From the NCBI RefSeq assembly GCF_029227915.1, contig NC_079880.1:13718001-13782000 (forward strand): a stretch of DNA of 64,000 nucleotides, given 5' to 3'. The notes under the pieces are model-generated. The model did not search any database. It had not been told where the DNA came from and saw only the letters and a program-made list of their open reading frames with translations. The DNA comes from Hydractinia symbiolongicarpus (taxonomy: Eukaryota > Cnidaria > Hydrozoa > Anthoathecata > Hydractiniidae). Within the stretch, counting starts at the first letter, position 1. The number at the start of each line of letters is the position of its first letter. Below are positions 11,788-21,955 of this stretch, in pieces. Both the position numbers and the translations under genes were made by a program.

Positions 11788-11991
11788 ATATTCGTGAGAT
11801 AGATCAATCTCTATACTCATTTTGAACCTCTGTTTTTCGTACTTATACAAAACAGAATCAGATATAAATATAGCTCCTTGTATTCTTCCTATGTGAAGGA
11901 TGATAGGGTACATATGTAAAATGTTTGCATTCCTAATTGTAAGCGACATATTATGTATTTATTTTTCTTCAGTCAATATCTGTCACTTTGT

Positions 11992-12134
11992 GCGCTGTTT
12001 CCGACGTTCTGCTATAAGTCGGGTACACGACTTTTCAGGTTATGCGCATGCGCATGAGAATAGTATAAATGCACGTGTTGTATCCTCGGCCAAGCCTCGA
12101 TCTTTGGTCGCAGGGAATGCATCGTAAACTTTAA
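11992..12134 (+). repeat. A1 split direct repeat (left end)
   Basis: Begins GCGCTGTTTCCGACGTTCTG, contains GTTATGCGCATGCG and TAAATGCACGTGTTGTATCC, and ends near GTAAACTTTAA. It matches A2 at 15192-15358 except that ~40 bases between two CGACTTTT-like words are missing here. Confidence 0.75.
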
Positions 12135-12138
12135 GTAG

Positions 12139-12640
12139 CATGTCGAATCCTGAACTCGATACATGTATCCAACAGCTAGTGGAAGATTTACTTCAACGTC
12201 ACTAACAGCAAACATTGGCAGCTGCTACCTTTGTTGCTGAAACAATTGCTTCACGTTTCTTAGACAGCCAACAGTCAAAGATTGATAAAGCGTTTGAATC
12301 TTAAAAGAAATTGGCCATCGTCAGTCTAAGATGCAAAATAAATCAACACGAATTTAGCTTTTGACAAAACGTTATGGACAAATTCGACAAGGCAGCGGAC
12401 AGTTTGGCGGATAAGTACATCGAAAAAGCGCAAAAATTGTTGTCTGAAGGTAAGACCTTAGTTGAGAAACGTATTAAACTCATTAAGTTGGCAGGCAGAG
12501 AAGATTAGGCAACGATTAAGAAATATTTAAGTGACGACTTAGCCTCTGATTCAGAAGACGAAAAACTTATAAATCGAGCAATCTGTTCAGCCAATGCGAA
12601 AAGCGTAGAAGATTAAAGCAACGCACTTTTCCCTAACGAG
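12139..12640 (+). pseudogene. gag-like region of the tyrosine-recombinase retroelement
   Basis: Starts at ATG 12139 five bases after A1, encoding MSNPELDTCIQQLVEDLLQ before a stop. Further pieces in shifted frames (AAATFVAETIASRFLDSQQ; DKFDKAADSLADKYIEKAQK) are helical and charged, as in gag-like ORF1 products. No zinc knuckle was seen. Assigned mainly by position before the RT. Confidence 0.45.
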
Positions 12641-12751
12641 TGAACTTTAATTTCAAACGTACTTTGGCCCAAGGTATTCTGGAACAAGAGAAAGTCCTCG
12701 CCTCTGGGTCATTATTCCGCACGCTGTCCTTTTTCCTGAAGCAACAGTACA

Positions 12752-13500
12752 TTGGTACCACCAGTCAGTCAACGAATTGAAAGAAGACAAACAAATTTAG
12801 TTTGCGAATCTGTAGTGGGAAAACTTCAACAAAATAAAAGATTCTGGCTGGATGGGCTTCAGACATCATCCTTCGTTTTAAGTATGATAAAGCATGGCAA
12901 CCGTATATCTTTTAACCTTCAACCGCCACCGTTTGCCGCTAAGAACAATGCCTCGAGTCTAAAACATAAAAAGTTTGTAGCGCATAGTATTAAGCAAGTT
13001 TTAAAAGAGCGTTGTATCGAAGAGGTTTCTAACGTGCCATATTGTTGCAATCCGCTCAGAGTAGCAGAAGGAAATAAATACGATTGGATAACTTTAAATA
13101 CGAAGATTTAAAAATCGTATCTTCTCAACGTTTGATTTAAAACATGGCTACCATCACAGTCCAATTCATGAGCATGATCAAAAATATTTACGATTTTCCT
13201 GGACTTTTCCAGATAACACAGTCAAATATTATCAATTTCTCGTTTTACGATTCGGTCTGGCTAGCGCTTGTTACGCGTTTACAAAGATGACAAGAACTTA
13301 ATTAAAAAAATGGCAAAAAGACGGTAAAAGATGTACAATGTATTTAGATGCTGGTAGTTTTGGTTCAAAATTACTGAAGACAACAAAAAGCATTCTGCGA
13401 TTATTTAAAACGATTTGGGAAGACCAGGACTCACCATTAATCTAGAAAAATCAAATTTTGAACCTAGTAGAACTGGAAAATGGCTCAGTTTTAACATCAA
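12752..13500 (+). pseudogene. reverse transcriptase domain (broken)
   Basis: 12752-13111 encodes the N-terminal part, with NNASSLKHKKFVAHSIKQVL and IEEVSNVPYCCNPLRVAEGN. After a frameshift near 13,111-13,140 the frame reads HSPIHEHDQKYLRFSWTF, then YYQFLVLRFGLASACYAFTK. The catalytic YxDD box is at 13341-13352 but reads YLDA, so the second metal-binding aspartate is lost. The style of RT (FSWTFPD, PFGL-like, followed directly by RNase H) is that of DIRS/Ngaro elements. Inactive. Confidence 0.75.
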
Positions 13501-13705
13501 TACCCGCACCAGCAAATTTTACCGTTTCATCTAAAGAACTACGTAAACTTTTCTCACTTGTGAAATTAGCATTAAACAGCGATCGTGTAAGCGCAAGATT
13601 TATCTCAAAAATTGTAGGACGAATTATCTAAATGATTTTAGCTATTGGCCTTTTAATAAGACTTTTTACAAGGCACATGTACTGTTTTATAGAATCTCGT
13701 TCAAC

Positions 13706-14211
13706 TTGGCAAAAATTAAAAACGTTGACGAATTTTTAAAGTCAGATCTTCTTTTTTGGTACAGAAACTTCTTCAACACAAATGGTTATCAAATAAAAAA
13801 GAACACCTTAACAACCAAGGTTAATTACACGACGCCAGTGACAGTGGTTATGGGGGTTATGTTGTGCAACAATTGGGAGATATTATCGCCAGGGGAAATC
13901 TTACTGCGGAAGAAAGACATACAAGTTCTAATTATCGGGAACTTTTCGCTGTTAAACTTATTCTGCAAGCGGTAGACCCACGTGTAAAGAATGAATCAGT
14001 TCAATGGCTTTCCGATAATGTTAATGTCATTCGAATAATAGAAGTAGGCAGCAGGAGACTGCATTTACAAAAACTCGCTTTAAAAATCTTTGATGCCTTA
14101 ATGAGTTATAATATTAAATTAAAATCGTTGTGGATCCCGAGGGAGAAAAATAACAAAGCAGATTTTTTATCAAAAATAATTGATTCCGACAACGGGGGAA
14201 TAATCATTTAA
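13706..14211 (+). pseudogene. RNase H domain (broken)
   Basis: 13706-13900 covers the connection region (FWYRNFFNTNGYQIK). The frame 13864-14211 shows the RNase H signatures LTAEERHTSSNYRELFAVK, VQWLSDNVNVIRIIEVGS and SLWIPREKNNKADFLSK. The two frames overlap and are out of phase by a frameshift. It would degrade the RNA strand of the replication hybrid. Same orientation as, and downstream of, the RT. Confidence 0.72.
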
Positions 14212-14349
14212 TTACATGGGGAAAAATCATTTAATTCCATTCAACAAAATTTTGGCATTTTTTGCAGTCTATCGTTTTGCCGATGACATAAAAAGGAAAA
14301 TTACCAACTTTAACTCAGAATATTTTGTCCGAATTCGCGTTCACTTACA

Positions 14350-15110
14350 ATAGGTTTGGTGATTTTAATTGGTTGTGCCCCCTATTTCAATGTTCTAAAT
14401 CATCTAAAAATTTGTAACGGTCGAGGCGTTCTAATAGTCCATATGTGGCACTCATCATATTTCTGGCCATTGTTAACTCCGAACAGAGTCTATTTTTACG
14501 AATTCGTAAAAGATTACTTGTTATTAGATCCTTACTTTTATGATTATACTGCTAGTAAAACCGTATTTGAATGCTTTGCTAAGTTTAAATTTTTAGCTTT
14601 GTTAATGGAATTTAATACAGATTAAAGAAACAACTTTTGCTATTTTCCTGTAACGAATTTGACACAAGGACAAATGCCGCACGGGTCTCTTAATTAGCTA
14701 AGAAAAGGTCATATTGTGTACATAGCTCCCACTGGTAATTCCACATGTCCAGTAACCTCGCTACGAAAGTATCTGTGTATGACTAATTTGAAATTTCTGC
14801 GGATTCTTATTTAATTTGTCGTTTGGCGAAAACAAAGACAGGCCACAATGTGTTAGAGCATCTTTCTATATCCTACGAAAGTGCAAGAAAAACATTTCAC
14901 AAACATTTGAATACAATTTAAAAAGTACCGAAAAAATTTGGGTTACATTCTATACCCTCAGGTGGAGCTAGTGCTGCTGCAAATAACGGCGTCACTGACA
15001 GAATGATAAGTGAACACGGCAGGTGGTCATTAAGTTCCAGTACGGATGGATATATAGAAGATAGCAAATCTCGAAGATTTATGATTGTAACAAAAATTGG
15101 TCCTTTTTTA
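14350..15110 (+). pseudogene. tyrosine recombinase region (broken)
   Basis: 14356-14625 encodes a segment typical of the region between RNase H and recombinase (VHMWHSSYFWPLLTPNR). Around 14,823-14,925 a frame reads KTKTGHNVLEHLSISYESAR. 14,930-15,110 then carries the C-terminal recombinase motifs LHSIPSGGASAAANNGV, SEHGRWSL and DGYIEDS, the last with the candidate nucleophile tyrosine. The expected arginine in the HxxR box is proline (codon at 14955-14957). Such recombinases insert the circular DNA into the genome. Inactive copy. Confidence 0.75.
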
Positions 15111-15126
15111 ACTCTCCTACTAATAT

Positions 15127-15189
15127 ACCAAGTTACTCCAATACTGTTGTTTTTCCTGTTTTATGTTATTGTTAGGAAGATGTGAAAAG
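15127..15189 (+). repeat. B1 split direct repeat
   Basis: ACCAAGTTACTCCAATACTG...TTGTTAGGAAGATG...AAAAGAA. About 85% identical by eye to B2 at 15629-15691. It abuts A2 directly. Confidence 0.75.
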
Positions 15190-15191
15190 AA

Positions 15192-15358
15192 GCGCCGTTT
15201 CCGACGTTCTGCGATAAGTCGGGAACGAAGTTTCTTTTCGGACTCTGCACTACAATGTAACCCGACTTTTTGGGTTATGCGCATGCGTATAAATGCACGT
15301 GTTGTATCCTCGGTCAAGCCTCGGTCTTTGTTCGCGTGGCAAGCATTGCAAACTTTAA
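15192..15358 (+). repeat. A2 split direct repeat
   Basis: Begins GCGCCGTTTCCGACGTTCTG and ends GCAAACTTTAA. It is a fuller copy of A1, with an additional ~40 bases around TTCGGACTCTGCACTACAAT. Confidence 0.75.
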
Positions 15359-15628
15359 CTGTCATTAATATTAATAGATGCAATTTTCGTTTTATGTACC
15401 TCACGGGCGCAAATAATCAATAAAATGTTAACGTAAAGAAAAACAGACGATTTTCTTTCTTGAAAAATACACACAACATTTGCAATCCACATTTGGCCGT
15501 GGATGCTGAGAAAGTTTTTAACCCAATTGCTAGTCACAAGTCGGTCGATGTCAAGTGCAAAGATATGTGATGGATATGAAATATGTTTTATAAAATATGT
15601 GATGTACCACACTATCAATTACGAATTT

Positions 15629-15691
15629 ACCAAGTTGCCCCAATACTGTTGTTTTTTCTGTTCTAATTTATTGTTAGGAGGATGTAAAAAG
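15629..15691 (+). repeat. B2 split direct repeat (right end)
   Basis: ACCAAGTTGCCCCAATACTG...TTGTTAGGAGGATGTAAAAAGAA; matches B1. Marks the right end of the retroelement. The ~270 bases between A2 and B2 hold only short antisense frames. Confidence 0.75.
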
Positions 15692-15692
15692 A

Positions 15693-16471
15693 ATGTCAGT
15701 TTCGAAGTCGACTATTTCCGAATCTTTTGTTTAATGGGTGTCAAGCAATCCTTTTTTGTATTACACTCTCTTGTGAGAACATTTTTTTTTTGTCAGTGAA
15801 TGCCTTGAGATATGATACAAACGATGGAACGGATGACATTTAACATTTTTCTACTTTTGCTCAAACAGAAATTCAGATTAAACTTTTAATCTAGATTTAT
15901 TACAAAACCTTATGCCGTTATTGCATTCTATATAACTAGTAAAAGTATTTACAACTCGTTAGGAACGCATGGAATAACACATCTGAAAGAAAAGAGAGTA
16001 CAAGTTATGGCAAAGTCAGTACTTTAGTGGCACCATAACTTTGAACGATACCAACGAATTGCCATATATATAAAACTACGGAGCATAATCAATTACGTAA
16101 GTATTGTTTTTACCAGAAAAAAAAGCGGAAAATACTCCTCATAATACTCACGGTTGAATAATTAAAATGTGGAACATTGTGACGCCATTATTGTCAACAA
16201 GTTTACTTTATATTCTAATCTTTGTATATAGTCAGCAGTGATTACACATTGGTTTTGTAAGCTTTCCATTCCAATCGGTAAATTATTTCAATTTGTCTTT
16301 GCAACATATTTCGAATTTCTTGAACAAACGTCATAACGACATTCGTGTAATTAAAATTTAAAAATTGTCAATTAGTTTTATCAGATATAAAACTGCCTCT
16401 AATTAATGCCAAATAATTTTTCTATGAGTGTTTATGTTTGTGAATAAGCTAAGACACATAACGTAAACAAT
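15693..16471. other. noncoding stretch, nothing recognised
   Basis: AT-rich, with no gene, repeat boundary or hairpin that I can support. Confidence 0.4.
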
Positions 16472-16536
16472 ATATTATCTTTATTTTCTACGTGGCAAAC
16501 TATTGAGTAAGAAAATAGGTTTTTGTTTAAAAAATA

Positions 16537-16680
16537 CCGTATTTCCTCTAAAGAACGCCGCCCTCTAAAGAACGCCGCCCTCCAAAGAACGCCGCACTTC
16601 TATATGAAAATTTGTAATAAACGCCGCCCTCTAAAGAACGCCGCCCTCCAAAGAACGCCGCACCTTAGATGCGGCGTTTA
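16537..16680. repeat. subterminal AAAGAACGCCGC array, left end of transposon 2
   Basis: Five or six direct copies of (T/A)AA(A/G)AACGCCGCCCTC-type words, one of them inverted (GCGGCGTTTATT at ~16,671). Four copies recur at the right end (18,253-18,333). Likely transposase-binding sites. Confidence 0.7.
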
Positions 16681-16725
16681 TTAGAAAAAAACCATTTTAA
16701 TAGGGAAAGTAAAAAAAGTTGGTAT

Positions 16726-17070
16726 TTATATGAATTTGATCTGTTTTCTTCCACAAAATTCTTCTACATCTAATGACAAATACGAATATTTAGTTTTACG
16801 CTTTAACAGTTCACCGTGAAGAATTTTAGCATAACTTTTGCTAGATGTAAAACAAATGAACTTTGCAGGTACACTCAAACCAATCTCTCGTTTTCGTTTC
16901 CCAGTAACTGTCGCATTTACATGATTATCTCCAATTTCAATAAAAAACGATATCAGCTTTGACAACTCTATTGGCAAATGTCCCACTAAGGTTTCGTTGC
17001 CGTCCATGAGTTTGTACGTTCCAATTGCATTTCGAGAAAACTGATAATGAGAAAAGCAAAAGCAATGCAC
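16726..17070 (-). pseudogene. HIRAN-like frame of transposon 2 (N-terminus missing)
   Basis: 115-codon frame on the minus strand. It shows the HIRAN-type signature ETLVGHLPIELSKLISFFIE, followed by HVNATVTGKRKREIGLSVPA, parallel to the copies at 3137 and 21956. The first ~20 residues (MHCFCFSHYQFSRN) do not fit the family. The expected N-terminal strand (the GYHFYR..W part seen in the 3.1-kb copy) is absent. The start overlaps the transposase start by 24 bases on the opposite strand, which points to a deletion that removed both 5' ends. Confidence 0.55.
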
Positions 17071-18152
17071 GATGAAAAAGCTGGAGAGGACACTGTTGCA
17101 AAAAATAGTTTCCAGGCTAGTCGAGGTTGGTTGGAAAAGTTCATGAAACGAAATTGTCTTTCATTACGTCGTAGAACGACAACAGTTCAAAAGGATCCAG
17201 CGTATCTTGTGGACAGGTTGGTGCAGTATGTAGTACATGTCCGCCAAATGTCAAAGAAATACCAATTCAACGCTGGTTCGATTCTTGCAATGGACGAGAC
17301 TGCTGTTTGGGCGGATATGACAGCACCTACAACGGTGTCACAGCGTGGCGAACGAGAAATTATGCTTAAATCGACTGGTCATGAAAAGGTCAGAATTTCT
17401 GCATGCTTGACAGCAAAGGCAGACGGAAGTAAATTTAAACCATTTATTGTTTTTGGTGGTGCAAAACGCGAATGCAAAGAACTAAATACTGAATTCAAAA
17501 ATAAATGCGTAGTTGTGTCCTCAAAAAATGCATGGATGAACGAGGAACTCACCTTACACTATGTGCAAACAGTTTTAGGAAAGTTTTCTTTTAATCGACG
17601 CTTGTTAGCTTGGGATTCATTTGAATGTCACATGATGGATTCCGTGAAACAAGAATCGTCAAAAGGCAGAATTGAGAATGTCATAATTCCCGGTGGCTGC
17701 ACTAAATATATACAGGCACCAGATGTCTCATGGAATAAACCATTTAAGAGTCGGATGATCGATCTTATAACGAATGGATGGTTGAAGGTGTTCAACAGTT
17801 CACAAAAGGAGGAAACCAAAAACCTTTATCGCGACGAAAGCTAGTGCAATGGGTTTTAGACGCATGGAATGGCTTGAGCACGGAAATGATTATCAAATCT
17901 TTCAAGTCGTGTGGTTTAAATTTACCTCTTGATGGATCAGAGGATGGACAAATCCATTGTTTTAAAGAAGGATCGTCCTGTTCATCTGGTGCTACCTTAA
18001 TGAAAAAAGCAACTGAGGCATTGGAAGAAGACCAATCTTCTGACAACCCATTTGAAATTTACGATTGTGATGTAAATGAAAGCTATGAGTCCTTTCATGT
18101 TATCGACGAAGACTCGGACGGAGATAGCGACATTGACATTGACATTGTTTAA
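17047..18152 (+). pseudogene. DDE transposase of transposon 2 (one frameshift, N-terminus missing)
   Basis: Frame 17047-17844 begins inside a CENP-B/Tc5-type DNA-binding domain (FQASRGWLEKFMKRNCLSLR). It continues through the DDE catalytic core with aspartates in LAMDETAVWADM, LLAWDSFECHMMD and APDVSWNKPFKSRM. After a frameshift near 17,780 the frame 17778-18152 supplies the C-terminus (GGNQKPLSRRKLVQWVLDAW) and an acidic tail ending DIDIDIV. All three catalytic aspartates are present. The N-terminal helix-turn-helix is missing, probably through the same deletion that truncated the HIRAN-like frame. Confidence 0.85.
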
Positions 18153-18865
18153 TAGACTTTTCATAGTTTAATTCTTTTGTTATCTATATTTAATCTTAAA
18201 GAAAATACTTAACGTCAACTTCTGCTTTTTGTCTCACTCATGGTTTTGTTATAAACGCCGCCCTCTAAAGAACGCCGCACCTAAAAATTGCATTTTGTAA
18301 AGAACGCCGCGGCGTTCTTTAGAGGAAATACGGTATATATTTATACAACACAATTCTTTCTCATACTATAATAAAAAATAACCTGTACTAATAACTGGTA
18401 CCCACACATAACGCAGAAATGCATTCTTGATTTTATCTTTTTAATTGCTAATTGTTAATTACGTATTGCTTTTTTGTGTCAAAAAGGGGCAATCTTGACA
18501 TATCATAGTGCATATTTGGAAGTGATAAGTATGGCCAATAACTATTTCTCATTGTTTTTTACACACAGAGGTGTGGGCTTAGGAATAGGATTTGACGTAC
18601 GCTTTACAAAAATAAATTTTAAATTAATTATGTCAACTCATTTATTTTATTTTCATCCATGCTACTTTTGAGTTCCGTCTTATCCAGGGTTTGGCAAATG
18701 CACGCAAAGAATATATCTATTTATATAAATCGTGAACAAAATATTTATGAGAAATGTCATTTTCGTCTATTTCTCAAAATATTTTTACGGCATTACTTTA
18801 CTACTACTCTGTAGCGGCGGAGGTTCACTTTAATAGGGCTTTATGTTAAGTAAACAACATTAAAA

Positions 18866-20126
18866 TGCATTAGCAGCACTTACTTTAATTGTTTCAGATA
18901 TCATGGAATTGGGGCGTTTTGGCGTCAGCAAAATTTAATGCGCTTTAACATTTTAGATCAACGAATTAATCAAGTCCAAAATCCCATTCGTATCTGGGCA
19001 AATTAGTTATGTCAAGTTCAGAGTGCGTGTTGCATTGGTAGAAACAACTTTAAAAATTACTTTTGGTTACGATCTTTGAAATTTCGCCCTCAGCTTCACT
19101 AATTTATTTTTCAGGTAAGCTACCCTCTTCCAAAGAACTAACTACACTATCACAAACTCAGTATTTGCTGCGCAAAACACGAGGGTAATTTCAATTGTGG
19201 TTCAACAATAGGTGTTCCCATAATTAATACATTGCTCATTTCTCACAGGCAAAGGTAATGGAATGCAGCCGTGATTATTCTTGACTTCGTTAGTGTTAAA
19301 AAGTGTGATAAGGTTCACGGGTTATTTTGTTTGTTAGAACCAATGCAAGCATTATAGAAAGAACGACTGTTGTATTCTAAAGGTTTCAAGTTTTTGCAAA
19401 CTACGGACTGCAGCGCATTGCCCACATAAGTTTGTTTTTCTCATTTCATTGCCTTATGATTGCTGTCAACGAATGTAGCTGTGCATTACGAAGTGCAGAT
19501 TGTTTAAATCGCTTAACCTGGCTTAACTATTTCAATTCTTTTGTTGCAACGCACACAGAAATGAGTTGTATAGCTAAGTTTTATTTGTATGTACACACGT
19601 TGTGGAAAGTACAGCTAGTGCATTTCAATATTCTTTGCTTAACATAAGGTCCTGTTAAAGTGAATTTTTTGCGGATATAGAAAACAATTCAAGTCGTACA
19701 GTTTGGATATTATGTTATATAAAAATTTTACTCATCTGAATAAAACATCTCTGGCTAAAATTATATGTTAACATCTAAAAACTGGTTCAAATGCAGTTAT
19801 AGCACACCTAAATGAAGTCGGTTGACACATTTGGGAAATAAAAAAATGCGCAATTTCTAAAAAAAATAAATGTTTTTATGTTGGTTAAGACAAGTGTTAT
19901 AATTACAGCATGCGAATGATGCGAGTTCATCGTAATGTGGCCATATTTGCACATTATGTACACGTTGTAGATCAGAGTGGCCAGCAAGCGAACCTGATTT
20001 TCTGTAACGAATACACCCGTTATATTCAATCTTTGGCTCTCATTATGGATTTGGTATCATCAGAAAGATAACAGGTATTACATAAAGGAAATTTTTTTAC
20101 AATGCCAACATATGGCGGTATCCAAA
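18866..20126. other. noncoding stretch, nothing recognised
   Basis: No coding signal supported; frames such as that at 19,432-19,647 lack recognisable features. Confidence 0.4.
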
Positions 20127-20405
20127 TACAGTAGACTCCCGGTTATTCGAAGCCTCAAGGGGGATAGGAATTTACTTCGAATAAACGGGAGTTCGAATAA
20201 CTGAAAAATTCGTTTTCCCGCCAGATTTTCAACTTAACCTTAATGGGATGGACTTTCCTTAAGTAATTGAGGCATTGTGGTTCAGTTGAGCGTGTAAACA
20301 CAAAGAATTTTTACTTTTTGAAGAAAGAATAAATTTGAACAAATTGTTAACAGGTTTTAAAATATGAAAGTTATAAAGAAAATGTATCTAGTAAATACAA
20401 GGAGT

Positions 20406-21726
20406 TCAACTCTTAAAAAAATCTTTAATGCTACATTGTTTTTTACTATCGATGTAGTGTTTTTGACATGTACGTGTTATCATGTTTAACTGCTTTTTGA
20501 TTTCAAAACCATTCTTGTCAAACAAAGACCGTCTTTCCAACAATTCTAAGGCCTCTTCCAACTCTGACTGCTTTGGCTTCTTCGGGGGGATGTCATGTGC
20601 CTCAATTTCATCATCATCGTCATCTTCGAGATTCGGCCCGTTTTGATCTTTGTCCTCATTAAGTACGATTTCCACGATTTCCTCATCAGTCAATTCAATT
20701 GATTTACTCGTGCATACCTCAAAATCAATATCCACAAAATCATCTGCGTTAAAGATGTCGCCGTCAACTTCTCTTTTTTTCAACTCGCTTATGCTGTCAG
20801 AAAGAGATTTATATGGGTCATCAGCATCATTGAGACTCGTGATCTGTGCCTCTTTTGAGATGCCTGCCTTCTTAAAGCAGTTTTTAACGGTGTCTTTTGA
20901 AACAGCGTCCCATGATTTGACCAAGATTTGCATCCCTTCAAGAATGTTAATTTTAGGGACCTCTTTACCGCCGTCAATGAACTTTATTTGACGTTTCACA
21001 AGATTTGACCGGTAATATGCCTTCAATGCTCGGATTACACCTTGATCCATGGGCTGGGTCTTAGACGTTGTATTTAGTGGTAGAAAAACTAATTCTACTG
21101 CTTTAAGACCAGTGACTTCTGGATGAGCTGGGCAATTGTCAATTATCAAGACAATCTTTCGACTCGCAGTTTCAAATTTAACATCGAGTTTTTTCACATA
21201 ATCGGTAAAGATTTCAGAATCCATCCAGGCCTTCTTTTGAGCTTTGTACTGACTTTGTACTTTGTGCTGTCATCCCTGGTGTACAAGACTTTTCCTCTCC
21301 AGAAATAATTCTGTAAATGATGTTTTGTCTGTACTTCCATCTGTCTAGCCAGCCTTCTGAAGCTTTAAAATCAGGTTCGTTGAATTGCTTTGCAAAATCC
21401 AATGCTTTTTCTCGAATGATTTGACCACTAATCGGCACAGTTCTTTCACGAGCGTTAACGAACCACTTTTAAACTGCTTTATCAATGTTATCGTATTTTC
21501 CGGAAGAAAGCTTTTGTCTTTTAACTCCATACTGGCCTGATTCATACTTGGTAAAAATGGCCCTTTTTTTATTCTTAACCCAGTATGAAAGTGTGTTAGG
21601 TGGGACACCATACTTTTTAGCAATAGACTTTTTAGTTGTTCCTTCTTTTTCAAGCTCTTTCAAAGCAAGATTTTTTTTTGATCGTCAGAACAGTTTTCTT
21701 CCTTGACGTTGTCTGAGCGGTTGCCA
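20406..21726 (-). pseudogene. Tigger/pogo-type transposase of transposon 3 (internally deleted)
   Basis: Starts at ATG 21726 (MATAQTTSRKKTV). A frameshift in a poly-A run follows, and 21663-21469 then gives a CENP-B-type helix-turn-helix (KKSIAKKYGVPPNTLSYWVK). 21438-21214 gives the second DNA-binding half (FKASEGWLDRWKYRQNI). 21224-20406 gives the core with KIVLIIDNCPAHPEV (second aspartate) and TSKTQPMDQGVIRALKAYYR (third), plus an acidic tail. The piece that should carry the first catalytic aspartate is missing between SGEEKSCTPGM and MDSEIFTDYV. The protein could not cut DNA even if the frameshifts were ignored. Confidence 0.85.
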
Positions 21727-21955
21727 TCTTTAATGTGGATTTGAAGAGCCTTTAAAAAGTTTGTTTACATCCACCCACTTGTTTTTTAATCGAGCTTTCG
21801 AAACGTTCGAAAATTAGATGAAACGTTTGAAAATCAAAGGAAACGTTCGAATTTTGAATGATCCTTTTAAAACGTTCGAATGTTATAAAACGAAACGAAA
21901 CAACACAACAACAAAGCAGTCACACCACAATTAGGACGAAGAAGTGAAAATTACA
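21727..21955. promoter_or_regulatory. bidirectional promoter region with AAACGTTCGAA words
   Basis: The 229 bases between the two divergent start codons hold at least four close variants of AAACGTTCGAA (near 21,802, 21,822, 21,840 and 21,869). They are followed by CGAAACGAAACAACACAACA before the HIRAN ATG. The repetition suggests a regulatory site shared by both genes; function is inferred. Confidence 0.45.

Larger units (their letters stand above)
11992..15692 (+). mobile_element. tyrosine-recombinase retroelement (PAT/Ngaro-like layout), decayed
   Basis: Gag-like, reverse transcriptase, RNase H and tyrosine recombinase remnants lie in order on the plus strand. They are framed by split direct repeats in the order A1 (11992-12134), ORFs, B1 (15127-15189), A2 (15192-15358), B2 (15629-15691). 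B1 runs straight into A2, as expected if a circular intermediate joins the right end to the left end. Known tyrosine-recombinase retroelements of the PAT/Ngaro type have this layout; DIRS1 has inverted ends instead. All frames are broken and key catalytic residues are substituted, so it is inactive. Confidence 0.75.
16537..18333 (+). mobile_element. TA-target DDE transposon 2 (pogo/Tigger-like) with HIRAN-like gene
   Basis: The ends are perfect inverted repeats: CCGTATTTCCTCTAAAGAAC on the left and its complement on the right, flanked by TA on both sides (16535-16536, 18334-18335). Just inside both ends are clustered AAAGAACGCCGC words. It contains a plus-strand transposase (17047-18152) and a minus-strand HIRAN-like frame (17070-16726). 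An empty site exists in the paralogous repeat at ~31,868. Length 1797 bp. Confidence 0.9.
16472..18865. repeat. ~590-bp dispersed repeat, split by transposon 2
   Basis: 16,472-16,536 plus 18,334-18,865 together match 31,830-32,406. Shared words include TTTATTTTCTACGTGGCAAA, TACAACACAATTCTTT, ACTGGTACCCACACA and GGGCTTTATGTTAAGTA. The copy at 31.8 kb is uninterrupted at the point where this one contains transposon 2. Confidence 0.85.

Noticed and set aside
15120-15618. Overlapping frames on both strands (e.g. 15,120-15,404 minus)
   Set aside because: They cross the split direct repeats of the retroelement and have no domain.
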